Positions 1 through 12,279 of a stretch of DNA of 64,000 bases are shown piece by piece. Numbering within the stretch: position 1 is the first letter of the stretch; each line of letters opens with the position of its first letter. Under the pieces are notes generated by a model, which saw only the letters and a program-made list of their open reading frames with translations, searched no databases and was not told where the DNA came from. Source of the stretch: Trema orientale (Eukaryota > Streptophyta > Magnoliopsida > Rosales > Cannabaceae); the NCBI GenBank assembly GCA_002914845.1, contig JXTC01000194.1, forward strand, positions 101,578-165,577, read 5' to 3'. Made by a program: the position numbers and the translations under genes.

Positions 1-2672
1 GGCGAGAACATCATGGGCAGTTGGAAATAGCCCCAACACACTTTGAAATAATACACTGGACATAAAAATTGTAGAGTAATAATGCATTTTTTTTGTTTGT
101 ATTGTATTATTTTTGTTATCACTTCATTATTTCTTTTTTTTTTAAATGTTGAATTATTCCTAATTTGTTTTTTTTTTTTTTGGACAATTAGCCAAAGAGA
201 TTAATATTATGGCATGTTTATTAAAGACTAATGGGAATAGTATATGGAGTAATGATTCCTATACAAAGGTTTACTAAAATATGGGAAAAGGGAAAATATG
301 TGGGGCCCACATAAATTTAGGATAAAAGAATGAGAATAATTCTCCCACCAACACCCTAAGGAGTCTGATTATCTGTAAACACTCATTTTCTCTTTTTTAA
401 TTATTAAAACTATAAAATACAATTTTATCCCAAAAAATCTATCTACTTTAAATCGTACATGCATTTATAAGGACAATTTAATAAATATAATACATTCCCA
501 TTACTTTTCCTAGGTTAAGTAAACAAATGAATAGTATTATAATGAATATGATTCCTATTGCTATTAGTTTTAAGTAAACAACATACTCCAAATAATGATT
601 CACATACCTTTCTATTTTATTCTCATTCATTTCCCCTTTTATTTATTCTGATTACGATTACAGTGAAATAAACGTACCATGAATGAAGTTACTAAGGAGG
701 ATATCCCTAATCCCTAATCTGCTTCTCAATGAATTTAAATTTCCTACTTTCAGGTTCCACATTCACATGTGAAGATTTGGAAAAAGGGAGGTGTTAATAG
801 ATAGATAAAACTAGAAAAGTAAGCAACTAAATTTCATTGGCATTACCCGAATTTGTGATCTCAAGGCCTTGATTTTAATTTGTCTGAAAATGCTAGTAAT
901 ATACGAGATAAGATTATCCAAAAAATGTCACTATCCAAAGTGAAAGCCGAAAATTGAAAGAACATAATGATGCTTTTGGTCCACAAATTTTGGTTGAGAT
1001 GTCCAAAGATGCCTTTGGCTTTTGGTGTGATCATCATAAATTCAACATCAATGAAATAGAGTGGTCATTGAAATATGGTCCATGTCAATATTTATCCATG
1101 TTGTGTAACAAGTAAATGCTAGCCGCACAAGTAAATGAGCAATAAAGTTCAGTCACTAGGTAAAAGAAACGTACAACTTTTTAAAAAAAAAAAAAAACAA
1201 TAAAAAAACTTCATATCAAGAAAGAAAAACATAGACAATATATTCCACTCAGAAAAAGAAAATAAAAAAAGAAAATATTACCAACAAAAAAAAATATATG
1301 TATAAATATATACTTTGCCTTCCATTTTGAATAGTGTTTTTATGATTGAGATTTTTAACAAATAAAAACAAAATAAAGAGAGACATATCGACTGTAGAAT
1401 AATATAGTTTATAAGTAGGATGCATGTGCGTAGTTCTTTCAAGATTATTATTTATTGATAGATATTAGAGTTGTTTATCTGTCTGAGAGCTTAGTTTGTT
1501 AATGATACCAACCGGAACAAAAGAATAAAAAAAGAAAGAAAGGAAAAAAAAAATGAAGAAGGAAACAAATAAGAAATAGAAAAGAAGCAATATAACATAA
1601 AATAAAACGAAAACGGATTTGTGTAAAAAGAAAATAAATAAATAAATAAATAAATAAGAAACGAAGCCCCGTTCATCTTATATCAGAAATTAAATAAATA
1701 ATATCGCTTAATCTAAATATTCTCAAAAACGACAGGTGCCCATCAAATGGTCACAAAAAACTTTCTTTTTTTTCGTTTTGGTTCTTTCTATGGCTTTTTA
1801 AAATCATATGGACAAAATTTTATACGTAAATGCTATGGCGGTACAATTTGGAACCAGATGCCTATTTTTTTTGTCCGCTTAATTAATTTATTTTTTTGAC
1901 ACATTACCCTAGACTTTTACAAAAATATAAAATAATTACGTTTACATGTATGCAAAAAGCAAAAAACATTGATTGAGTCGCTATAATTTTTTGATAAACA
2001 ACAATAACAATAACAATTAAGAGTGATGCTACGCATGCACAAAATATAAAAACAACTTTATGGCTCTGATTATGTTATTGGTTGCTAATGATCTATATGA
2101 TTAGTGTAAGTGTAATTAACTGATTATGTTACACTTACTGATTATGTTATTGGTTTAGCAAATTAGTCTTTAACAAGATATTTAATTATCCCAAACATTC
2201 ACTGCTTATTTATAGGATTGCGCTATTCATCTTCATCTATTACTGAGTTTTATAAATATCCCTCATTAAGCAAAAGCTAAGAACTTTGTTTACAAAATAA
2301 GAAATCTAAAAAAACTTGAAATATTGTCCATATTAAATATGACATCTTCACTCGTTTATATGACTTAATTTTAGTTCAACAGAACAACGATAGTTGCAAG
2401 AAAATGAATTGAAAAAGGTAATGGAAGAGGCGACCTTGCTGAAGACTATGAAAGTACAGTTTCACAAATATTCAATTAGGTCGACGTGATAATTTTTCTT
2501 TATTTTTCTTTTTTGGGGATAATATTACCTAGAGTCCCCAAATTTTTCTCCAACATATTATTTAGGCCCTCAAACTTGTTTTTGTATTATTTGAATCCTC
2601 AACTTATTATTTTTAGTCTCATATTAGTTTTAGGCACATTTTCATCCAAAATTGGCATTAAAACACTAGCAT
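1..2672. other. AT-rich intergenic region, no gene seen
   Basis: No open frame here looks like a protein; the longest are low-complexity translations of A/T runs. The stretch has poly(A)/poly(T) runs, a TAAA microsatellite near 1634-1656, and a short segment at 2060-2155 in which a CTGATTATGTTA motif recurs. I see no RNA gene or recognisable transposon end. Confidence 0.6.
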
Positions 2673-5000
2673 TGTCATGACACAAACCCTAAGCCAATTG
2701 CAGAAAGGGAATTTCACAAGTAGAAATTTAAAAGTTATTTTTAGAAAATTTATAAAAATAATTTTTAAAGGTAAAATTCTCATAGTTTAGGATCACCATT
2801 AGATACAGATTGTTAATAAAATTTATTAAAACAAACCAAGTACCATTATCAGTAGTCTCACAATCTAGTACAATAACTATATAGACGGAGTCCGTGAAAC
2901 GGACTCTTCAGTATTTTGATACAAACCAAGTTAAATAAACATAGTTATTTTACATAGTTACCAATTCCCAGTAAGGTAACTAGCTCCTCACTACTCTGCT
3001 TCTGAGTCTCCAAAATCACATCGAGCACTACCTGGGAGGGGAAAAGTAAGGGGTGAGTATTCACGTGCTTAGTAGGAATTCAATTACTTTTTGGATGGAT
3101 GCAATTCCTCAAACTTGCATAGTTAATACCTTTAAATCTCTTTATAAATCAAGTTTATAAGTCATTGGTATCAGAATAATCACATTTTCAAAACTAAATC
3201 TAAAATCACATTATTATATATATAATACATCAACAAGAAAATAAGTGAGCTCTCATCCTCCCATCACAGCCCTGTAATACCTATGTAGCAGATGTACCCA
3301 GCATCCTGACACTACCCATAGGTGTATCAGATAAAAACCTGTGCAGGGGCCTAGGTCTCTCATCTAGCGCTGCAGCAACTCGCCAACGATCTAAAATACC
3401 GTGACGCTATAATGAAACTCAAGTGTGTGATTCTATAGTATGTACAACATGTAATAGTTCACTACAACCATGCATCCAATAATTAAATTATGCTTTAAAT
3501 CCAACTTGGCATTATTCTGGGATTTACTATACATGGGCAGCACACCGTTTTTTAACCCTATATTCACAATATAAAAATATGTATAAAAATTCACACAGTC
3601 TAATCCCATTATAATCCAACAAATTTCAACCATCAACTAAATCATTGTAAAACTACGATTTTTCATAAATAAATTTTAATGCAAGTAAAATTCAAAAAAG
3701 ATATAAAATCAGATAATCGAACCCTTACCTCAATATGGTAGTAATACAAGGCTAATAATGCTTGAAATATCCCTCATTGGTCACTCAGATATTCGAACAG
3801 CAGTTTCCGGTTCCCGGTATGTCCACTTTAAAAAGTGACTTTTCCACCGGAGCCTCAAATGGAAAAACGGAGGTCACCACTAAATTCAAAGCACCCAAAA
3901 ATGATAGGTTAAATATATATACCTTGTCAAAAATGGGTCCCAGTGCGAGACCGGTATATGGCACACAAAACAGTGCAATTTTGAGCCACAAAATTTTAAT
4001 TTTCGTTCTACTTTGAAACATAGTGGTATTTTATATTAAAATTCATCTCTCGACCTTATTGAGTCCAAATTCGAAGTCAGAACTCAGTTTCGAAGTCACG
4101 AGTATTAGTTAAGCTTAAAAATCCAAGAATTACATAAATACAACTTTTTGAAAATATTTAGAAAACTGTCCTCTTTTCTAATTAAAATTTACCGCACTTC
4201 TGGATACCATTTTTACTTTTACCACCGTAATTATTCATGATTTTTAAACATTCTTTCACCTCATATATTTACCTCGAGTAAATAACTTACTTAACAAAAA
4301 TAATTACGTAAATATCACTTTTTACAAAATTGGTAAAAACGGTAAAAGCGGTGAAAATCTTACTGGAGATGAATTTGACTAAGCAACTACTTAAAGGTGA
4401 TCAGCGATGAAGAGACAAGCTTTCATGTGCTGGCAGTGTCGACAGACGGCATCGGACGGCAAGCTGGTAGCCAGAAAACCGTGTTTCAGGCGTGATTTTC
4501 AGATGAGCAGATCTCGGCCACCGGAGCTCCGATTCTGGCGAAACTAGTCGGGATCTGATCGTCAGTGAGTCTTCTTCCACGCGGGGTAGCGCGTCAAGAT
4601 GATGGTAGCGGCGTGCGGTAGTGGTGAGGCTCGACAAATCCGGCTGTTTTTCTCCCTTTTTCTCTTTTTTTTTTTTCAGGGCTTCTTTTGTGAGAATTTG
4701 GACTTCTGGTGGGTTTTTATGCAATTTCTGGGCACTATTGCAAAATATTAAAATATTCTGGATATTTTTAATATTTTATTCCAAAAAATACTTATTTACA
4801 ATAATGCCATTAAGCTCAAATTGTCTCTTTTGCCCCTTAAACTTCTCAGATTTTACAAGCATGTGGGCACGTGATCTTCTTTGCAACTCTCAAGTCTCTT
4901 CTTCAAGAAAAATTCCGGGAAAACTTAGGTTTTCAAATAACAAAAAGGGTCGAGTTGGGTCGATTTTCCATCTCTCTAGTCATCTTCACCTTACCCCCGG
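2673..5000 (-). mobile_element. Solo-type Gypsy-like LTR, minus orientation, diverged
   Basis: Read on the minus strand, this block matches the plus-strand block at 10320-12279 over several segments: the GGTGCT...CTCCGG...GAAAAGTCACTTTTTAAAGT region (here about 3820-3900), the part containing GCATCCTGACACTACCC (about 3300), and the CTCATC...CCCATCACAG part (about 3250). Its minus-strand end, at 2673, is TGTCATGACA, close to the TGACA end of the other copy. That terminus and the long non-coding body fit a Ty3/Gypsy LTR. No gag or pol lies beside it, so I read it as a solo or truncated LTR. The outer limit near 5000 is approximate. A 107-residue open frame inside (4401-4724) has no recognisable domain. 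Confidence 0.6.
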
Positions 5001-5476
5001 TAAGAAAGAGTGATGTTTTTGAAGGAATAAATGGCAGATAATGCATTTGCATACAAAAGGTAACTTTTCAAACATAAAGAATTCGTTGAAGAATGTCAGA
5101 AAACTCGAAAATGCAGAAGGATAAGCACGGCTGGATGGTGGGCTTCTAGACAGATATAGAGCCACTAAGGCACAGTGGGGGCTAATGCCTCCTCTAACCT
5201 TTTGTTATTTTATGTTTTACCTATGTATTTTTTAAAAAAATTCAATTATGCCCCTCATCTGCCCCCACTGAGTTTTGTTATTTTAAAATTTTACTTATTA
5301 TATATTTTGAAATATTTAACTTTGCCTTCACTTTTTATGAATTGATTTTCTTTAGACTTTATTCGAAAAACTACGTCCAATCATATATTACCCTATGTTG
5401 ACTAATGTTGAAATTTACCATTTTAGATTTTTATGAATAATATTACTCGATTACAAATCTATTTGAAGAACGTGAA

Positions 5477-5521
<45 letters not shown>

Positions 5522-6005
5522 AATAAAGAAAAAGAAACCAAATTAAGCCCAAAAAAATTCTTAGTTTATGCCCTCACTGAAAAATGGCTCCGTCATTACT
5601 AGCTAAGGAGAATTGGACAGATTTGAAAATGACTGTAGGCGCTTCCTCATGAACACAGTGTGTCTCTTCCGATGTCATCATCATGTGGGGAACAAGCTTG
5701 CATTTCACCATACTTATTTCTATCAAGTCATTTTATTGAGGTTAATTAATTGCTAATGATAGGCTCGAGAAGTGTATTATCTATTTACGTTGAAGTTCTT
5801 AGTCGCTTGGAATTTAGTGATGATTCTTTGTTAGAAAAGAAAAAAAAAAAAAAAAGGTCTTAGTTAAATATTATATGTATATAATTTTTCGAATGGTTTT
5901 AATTTTCTTCAATAATGATTATTGTCAAAGAGTTAGGCTTTTTTTTTGTATTTCTTTTTTTTTCTTTTTTTGAATATTGACAAATCGAAATAGGTTGGAC
6001 CTTTT
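5001..6005. other. Intergenic, no gene seen
   Basis: AT-rich spacer with a TA dinucleotide run at about 5482-5512 and a 5150-5600 block that looks like old non-coding repeat (two stretches about CCCCCACTGAG / CCCTCACTGAA). No coding potential was recognised. Confidence 0.55.
5482..5512. repeat. (TA)n microsatellite
   Basis: Uninterrupted TA dinucleotide run of about 15 units in intergenic DNA. Confidence 0.9.
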
Positions 6006-6500
6006 TGTTAGAATTTGGCTTGTTAGCTTTTATAATTATTTTGCACTTTGTTCTATATCACTTGTGTATAAATATCTGGGTCTACAGTTAGCTATAAATA
6101 AAACTTACTGTAATTGGTTTTAATCATCCTAAAAATTAGTTCCTTATTGGTGGGACCTTTATTCATAAGACGCCCCGAGGATGTAGGTAATTTGCCGAAC
6201 CTCACTAAATTTTGTGTTGTTAGTGAAGTAGTCAGCAATGCCCCGAGGATGTAGGTAATTTGCCGAATCTCACTAAATTTTGTGTTGTTAGTGAAGTGGT
6301 CAGCAACGCCCCGAGGACATAGATAATTTGTCGAACCTCGCTAAATTTTGTGTTCTCTTTTATTTCTGTGTTCTCTTTTATTTTTGCATTTGGTATTTTC
6401 TTCTTTTGTTAATTTCAGTAGCGAGTTGGTGGCTTATATTTAATATTGTCTTAGTATTAAATATAAGTATTTGGAGTAGTTGTATTTTTGCTGCACTACA
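6006..6500 (+). mobile_element. 5' LTR of a Copia-type retrotransposon
   Basis: The block starts with TGTTAG and ends with CTGCACTACA. It is followed two bases later by TGGTAATAGAG (6503-6513), which resembles the usual Copia primer-binding site complementary to initiator methionine tRNA (TGGTATCAGAG). A decayed Copia gag follows downstream in the same orientation. The LTR is about 495 bp and contains a 68-bp tandem repeat (see 6172-6352). No matching 3' LTR was seen, so the element is truncated. Confidence 0.65.
6172..6352 (+). repeat. 68-bp tandem repeat inside the Copia LTR
   Basis: Units start with GCCCCGAGGA at 6172, 6240 and 6308, a constant 68-bp period. The first two copies are nearly identical; the third is partial and more diverged and runs into the rest of the LTR. 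Repeats in this position of an LTR could be duplicated promoter elements, which is inference. Confidence 0.85.
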
Positions 6501-7470
6501 AGTGGTAATAGAGAAGCAGGTTCGCCATGGGCTTTGTTTGGTAGCTATTTGAAATATTAGTAGAAATGTCAGAATCTTCGTCAACATCGGCAACGACGAA
6601 GACTGTGACTAGTACAAAAATTGATGTGGAGAAATTTAATGGTATTAGATGGTTTATGTCAACAAAATCATGATATTGCTCTAAAGGAGACGAAACCAGA
6701 GAAGATGGATGATAAAGAATGGGAGAGGATCAATCATCAAGCTTGTGGTACGATCCCCTCATGTCTTTGTAAAGAACAAAAGTATCCATTCATAAGGAAG
6801 ACTTGTGCAAGTAAGCTGTGGAAGGCACTCGAGAACAAGTATATGAAGAAAAGCAATGAGAACCAGCTATACTTGAAGAAGAGACTTTTCCGCCTCTAAT
6901 TGAAACCTGGTACGACTATTGGTGACCACATTAATACTTTCAACTAGTTGATTGCAGATTTATTGAATTTGGATGAAACTTTAAAGATGAGGATAAAGCA
7001 ACGTTGCTGATTGAGTCCCTTCTTGATGAGTTAGATTATCTCTGTATTACGTTGCTTCATGGGAAAGAAAAATTATCCTTCGATGAAGTAAGTGCTACAT
7101 TGTACAATCATAAGATTCGGAAGAAAGATCAGGAGGAGAATATGGACGTGTTAGCAGAAGCGATTATAGCTAGGAATCGTAGTTAAAGCCGTAGGTAGGA
7201 AAAAAGGGATAGATCTCGTTCGAAGGGAAGACCTGATAAGGATAAATATGCCTTTTGTCATGAGAAAGGGCATTGGAAGAAAGATTGTCCAAAGTTACAG
7301 AATAAAAGCAAGGGCAAAGCTACTTCTGATGCATATATAGCTGAAGATAAAGATGATGAGTCAGATTTTGCTCTAGTTAGTCAGCCGATAACACCTCAGT
7401 ATGAGAGTTGAATTTTAGATTCGGGTTACACTTACAATGTGTCCTTACAAGGAGTAGTTCGAATTAGTCA
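6501..7470 (+). mobile_element. Decayed Copia gag region
   Basis: Pieces in shifting frames read as a Ty1/Copia gag: a start at about 6567 (MSESSSTSATT), then DKEWERINHQACGTI, LWKALENKYM and LLHGKEKLSFDEVSATLYNH, and a CCHC zinc knuckle near 7249-7287 (CHEKGHWKKDCPK preceded by a residue pattern in which the first Cys appears lost). The start of a protease-like stretch (ILDSG, about 7413) follows. In-frame stops (for example just after RNRS, about 7184) and frame changes show it is dead. No integrase or reverse transcriptase follows; sequence identity ends near 7470. Confidence 0.8.
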
Positions 7471-8011
7471 GATAACCAATTGATCATTTGGCACCATCCA
7501 ATTAGATCATAACAATAGTTAGGTAAAAAAGGTTGAGATTGCAGCACGATATTCGTAATTTGGTTGATACTTGATAGTACATGCTTAATTTACGGAAGCT
7601 CTCATATGCTTCTATTAATCTATAATGCTTTAATGCATACGTACGACGAGCAATGCAAAGGTCTGCCTCCATATCCCATACAAATTATGCACATGTTATA
7701 TATAATACATAATAATTATGCGTGCTTTATCTGTTGTAATTTTATCAAAGCACTCTTGTAATTAGATCATTACATATGTGTGCTTCTATATAGTACTAAT
7801 TAATTAGACAAGAAAATTCTATGAATTTGTTTTAATGTAACTGTATTCATTTAAGAACATAAATTAATCACATGCTATAATATATATTTAGGGGAAGACC
7901 TAGATTAATGCTACTCTCCATTTAATGCTAAAGGGCACTGATACACTTACAGAAGAGTATGTATATGTGTGTGTATATATATATATATATGTACATATAT
8001 CAAAATAAGAG
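7471..8011. other. Intergenic, no gene seen
   Basis: AT-rich spacer with a short TA/GT microsatellite near 7960-7995. Nothing coding recognised. Confidence 0.55.
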
Positions 8012-8161
8012 GCCCATGTGTTGTGAGGCTAGCTCAATTAATTTAAGATTCTTAGGAGTGTGTATAAGTGTATGAGAGGCGGGTTTAAATCATAATTAAG
8101 CCAATTTATGTCTAAATCTTATAATGAAAATTTAAAAAAAAAAAAAAATAGCTCGTGTGTT
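8012..8161 (+). mobile_element. tRNA-derived SINE with target-site duplication
   Basis: The body (8023-8149) begins GTGAGGCTAGCTCAATTA, which contains a box A-like TAGCTCAATTA. About 60 bp later GGGTTTAAATC resembles a box B (GGTTCGAATCC). It ends in a run of 15 A at about 8134-8148. Flanks GCCCATGTGTT (8012-8022) and GCTCGTGTGTT (8151-8161) match at 9 of 11 positions, as expected of an aged target-site duplication. The layout (box A, box B, short unrelated tail, poly(A), TSD) is that of plant SINEs such as the Au family; the subfamily is not determined. Confidence 0.7.
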
Positions 8162-8734
8162 CATATAATTAAGATAGTCTTCATAGAATTAAGATTCACG
8201 GTGGGATCCACGTAAGACCGTCGTGATGGATAGTTGTAATGTGATAGATACACACATTTGTTAGCTAGCAAAATTCGTATATATATTATAAAAATTAGTT
8301 ATTGATCAACAAGCAGTGACATCTTCAAGAGAGAGAAATGCTTTTTGCAGTGGCATTTTTGGGGATTAGAAGAAGGAGACAAATTCTTACGCTGACAACC
8401 CCATCAAAGATGAAGAGATAGTGATTGACAGCTAACCTAACAGATAAAGAAACGAATTTGCTTCCCTAAACATTGTAGATCGAGTAGAAATCACCAACTC
8501 GATGGTTTCGGTATTATTGGCGAGATATGTCAACAGGATTTTATTTTTTCTTTTTGGTTATAGTGAAAGTCTAGGAAAACAAAATGCTCTAGTATGGACA
8601 ATAATTCTGTCTGGGAAAAAAATTGCTCTAGTATGGACAATAATTCTATCTTTTAATCTGTAAACGTGACATATGAAAGAATAAATTTTCTTTAGGTTCG
8701 TATGGAAGAAGAATTGAAGAGAATAAAAAAATAT

Positions 8735-9367
8735 GGGATAAATCTAAAAATACCCCTTCTGTTTTGGCTAAATACTACGGTTAACTCTATATTCTCCTTA
8801 AATTCAAAAGTATTTCCTCTGTTTGTAAAATAGGAAAAAAGTATTTTCTATCGACCTTTTTGGCCAAATTTGAAATGCGAAATGTCTAAAATACTCTTAG
8901 ATATATTTCTAAAACCTATTACTAAATACTCCCATAGTAAACTAATTTTTTAAAAAAAACTTGTTTTTTCTATCGACCTTTTTGGCCAAATTTGAAATGC
9001 GAAATGTCTAAAATACTCTTACATATATTTCTAAAACTTATTACTAAATACTCCCATATTAAATTAATTTTTTTAAAAAAAACTTGTTTTTCTTTTAGAT
9101 TATAGAAAAATGTTTGATAATTTTTTTTTTTTAGAAATAGTTTTCAAATATTTTTTGAAATAAAAAAAAGTTGTTTGGATATCAATATACTAAGAGTATT
9201 ATTGATCATTTAACAAAAATTTAGTCTAAAATTTTGACTAAAAACAGGAGGAGGGTTATCTTTTTTCATGTTTTAGAAAATAAATGGGATACTTTTGAGT
9301 TTTATGAGAATAGAAGGTTAAGCGTGGTATTTAGCTAAAATAAAGTGGGTATTTTTAGGATTATCTC
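8735..9367. mobile_element. Non-autonomous element with long terminal inverted repeats
   Basis: The first roughly 85 bases (GGATAAATCTAAAAATACCC ... TTCAAAAGTATTTCC) are matched in reverse complement by the last 85 (9283-9367), giving long imperfect TIRs. The inside is AT-rich and non-coding and contains a 123-bp tandem duplication (starts 8844 and 8967). Long TIRs with no coding capacity suggest a Mutator-type MITE or foldback element; I did not identify a clear target-site duplication. Confidence 0.65.
8844..9089. repeat. 123-bp tandem duplication within the inverted-repeat element
   Basis: Two near-identical copies start with TTTTCTATCGACCTTTTTGG at 8844 and 8967, each running through AAATACTCCCATA to an A-rich end. 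They lie wholly inside the 8735-9367 element. Confidence 0.8.
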
Positions 9368-10319
9368 AAAAAAACATTCGTATGTTGTAAAGAAATCTCA
9401 AGTTTCGTTTTCAATTTTCTCTTTTCATTCTAGAATTTTCTAGGAACTGAGATCTTTTTTTTTTCCTTTTCTAGGTTAAATATCATGATAAAATATATCC
9501 CTAATTATTTTCCCATTTCATGATTTATAGTTTCATATTTGATGCAATAACACGATTTCAAAGAAAAAATTATATATAAAACATTGAAATCATGTTTTTT
9601 TTTTCCTATCAAAATATAAGAAAAAAGGGTTTATTTTGATAACCCATGTTCGAGTATCATTTTTAAAAATATATAAATAAATTTACGGAATTAGTGCTTA
9701 TTCATATTTTTTGTTGTTTTTTTTTTTATTTTTTCTTCTTTATAATTATGTATGGTTGTTTCTAAAATAAACAAATTGATAAAGACCTCATAATTTTGAT
9801 CTAACAACTTAAAAAGTGCCCCTACAGTAAGAAGAATTTTGCCCATCCTATAAAAATCTGATTTTTATATGGGTATAACAGTACTTTTTACAAAAAAAAT
9901 TAATTAATTAAATATAATATAATATTTAATCTAAGTGGTGGGACCCATTTTTTATTTTTAAATACACTCGTCTCTTAATTTCCTCTCATGCCCGACAACT
10001 TTCTCCCTAATCTCTCTCTCTTTTTCTTTTTCTTTTTCCTTTTATTTTTCTCATCCTTTCTTCTCCTTCATCTTCTTCTTTATATACTTTAACAAAAAAC
10101 CAGCCACCACCATAGACGGCAAGCCCAAGCCTCCCCCAACCGGCGTCGACCCTTCTCAGCCGCTGGTTTCCGGCAAATCAACTCCGATAAGCTGATTTCT
10201 GAGATTTTTTTGGGCGTTTTACAAACTAATTTGTAGCGTTTATACAATAATTTTTGTGAAGTTATTTTTATGGCCATAAAATGTAGATGAGGTGAAAGAG
10301 GAGATTGAATCATGAATAA
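9368..10319. other. Intergenic, no gene seen
   Basis: AT-rich spacer with T/C-rich tracts at 10010-10080. A short frame on the minus strand (10089-10313) has no recognisable similarity and is probably chance. Confidence 0.5.
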
Positions 10320-12279
10320 ATATGGTAGTGTTGTGTTGAAATAATGTCTAGTTTAAGAGAAATCTTAAATTGAAAAATATGATATTTTTCTAATTTGAGA
10401 TAAAAAATGATATTTTCACAAATTGAATAGTATTGGACTGAAGTCTATTACTATTGAGATTGGGCCTTGGGCTGATATTAGAAAACTATTATTTTTCAAA
10501 CTATTCATACAAAAATGACATTTTTACAAATAATCAGCAAAGTTGATATTTTTTTCAAATATTTTCGAAAATGATATTTTAAATAATTCCGTGATAATGA
10601 TATTGTCTGAAATATTTCAAAAAAATTGATATTTATTTAAATATTTAGCACAGATGATATTTTTTTAAATACTTTGGAAAAAGTGGACTTTTTCAAATTA
10701 ATTCCAAAAGAAGACATTTTTGTAATTCTCGTATTTAAAGCCCGTTTAAGGCTCGGGACCTCGAAACTGAATTCTAATTTCAAATTTGGATTTAGTGAGG
10801 TCGAGAAATTAGTTTTGGTATGTAAGCACAAATTCCGAGGATCATGAATAGTGTCGTTTTACGTGCCACAGGCCGGATTCCACCTTGGGACTCATTTTTG
10901 ACAAATTATATGTCTAACCTAGCATTTTTAGGTGCTCTAAATTCAGTGGTAACCTCCGGTTTTCAATATAAGGCTCCGTTGGAAAAGTCACTTTTTAAAG
11001 TGAACTTACCGGCATTCCGAAACGACGATCCGAGTACCTAAGTAATCAACGGGAAATTCTTCGAGCATCATTAGCTTGGGATAGCCACCATTTTGAGGTA
11101 GGGGTTACCTAATTTTATACTTGTTTTGATTTATAATTATATTATAATTGAATTATGAAAAATCGTGAATTTTACGATGATTGATAAATTGTTGAAATAC
11201 ATTGGATTATACTGGGATTAAACTGTGTAGAATTTTATACGTATTTTTAAATTGTGATTATAGGGTAATATAGCGATGTGCTGCCCATGTTACAGATTAT
11301 CCCAGAATAATGCCATGTGGTATTTTTAAAGCATTATTTGGTGAATATTTTGCATAGTTATTACATATCCTGTTACATGTTATACATACCATTGCATCAT
11401 GGTAGTTTAGATCGCTGGTAAGTTGCTGCAACGTTAGGTGAAAGACTTAGGCCCCTACATAGGTTTTTAGCTGACACACCTCCGGGTAGTATCAGGATGC
11501 TGGGTACCTTTGGTAAGGGATATTACAGGGCCGTGATGGGAAGATGAGAGCTCACTCATTTATATTGATTGATATGTGATATATACAATCATATATTTCT
11601 GGTTTTGGTTTTGAATATGTGATTATTATGGATATTTTTTATAAACTCGGTTTATAAATGAATTTTGGAAAAGATATTAACCATACAAGTTTGGTAAAAT
11701 TGTATCTATTCAAAAATATAATTGAATTTCTACTGAGCATGTGAATACTTACACTTTTACTATTCCCACTTTCAGGTGCTTAACTATTTGAGGTAGTCGT
11801 TCTGATGATTAGACAAGCTGTGTAGTTTGTACTTGCATTCCTACTCCTATTATCCTGGTGGGTGTCTATACTCTGTTTCTTTGTTCAATTATTTAGCTAA
11901 GACTAATAAATTTACTAAGTGGATGTATGAGAATGGTTTGGGTGTTAACTTGAGAACTTGAAACTGCAAGTGATTTTATGTAACCTATTTTAGACATTGA
12001 ATTAAAGATTTTCAATTGAACTCAATTTACCAAAGTTTATGATTTCTCAACAAATTTCTAAATAAGATAGCTAAAATTTTTCTTAAACTTTAATGGGTAT
12101 TTTATTTAAATAATTAAAACTAATAATAATTTTAATGATTATAGAATTTATAATAATTTGAGAACCAAACTAAAATTATCTTATATTTGATTTTTTCTGA
12201 ATTTCATAAAATTTAATATTTTAATTTATTTTCACTTAAAATTATTAAAAATCACAGTTTTAAAATTTCGGTCGTGACA
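10320..12279 (+). mobile_element. Solo-type Gypsy-like LTR, plus orientation
   Basis: This is the inverted, diverged partner of 2673-5000. Shared landmarks include the conserved segment at about 10920-11010 with GAAAAGTCACTTTTTAAAGT, the block containing GGTATCAGGATGCTGGGTA-like sequence near 11490-11510, and the GAGAGCTCACTCATTTATA part near 11545. It ends with GGTCGTGACA (12270-12279), a typical Gypsy LTR terminus. No internal domain adjoins it. The 5' limit is approximate: repeated TGATATTTTT-like phrases from about 10380 appear to belong to it. Confidence 0.6.

Noticed and set aside
4401..4724. 107-residue minus-strand frame
   Set aside because: Lies inside the minus-orientation LTR, has no recognised domain, and the other LTR copy has no corresponding frame.
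5150..5600. Possible transposon block with CCCCCACTGAG and CCCTCACTGAA phrases
   Set aside because: No terminal repeats, target duplication or coding trace could be found, so it was left as spacer.
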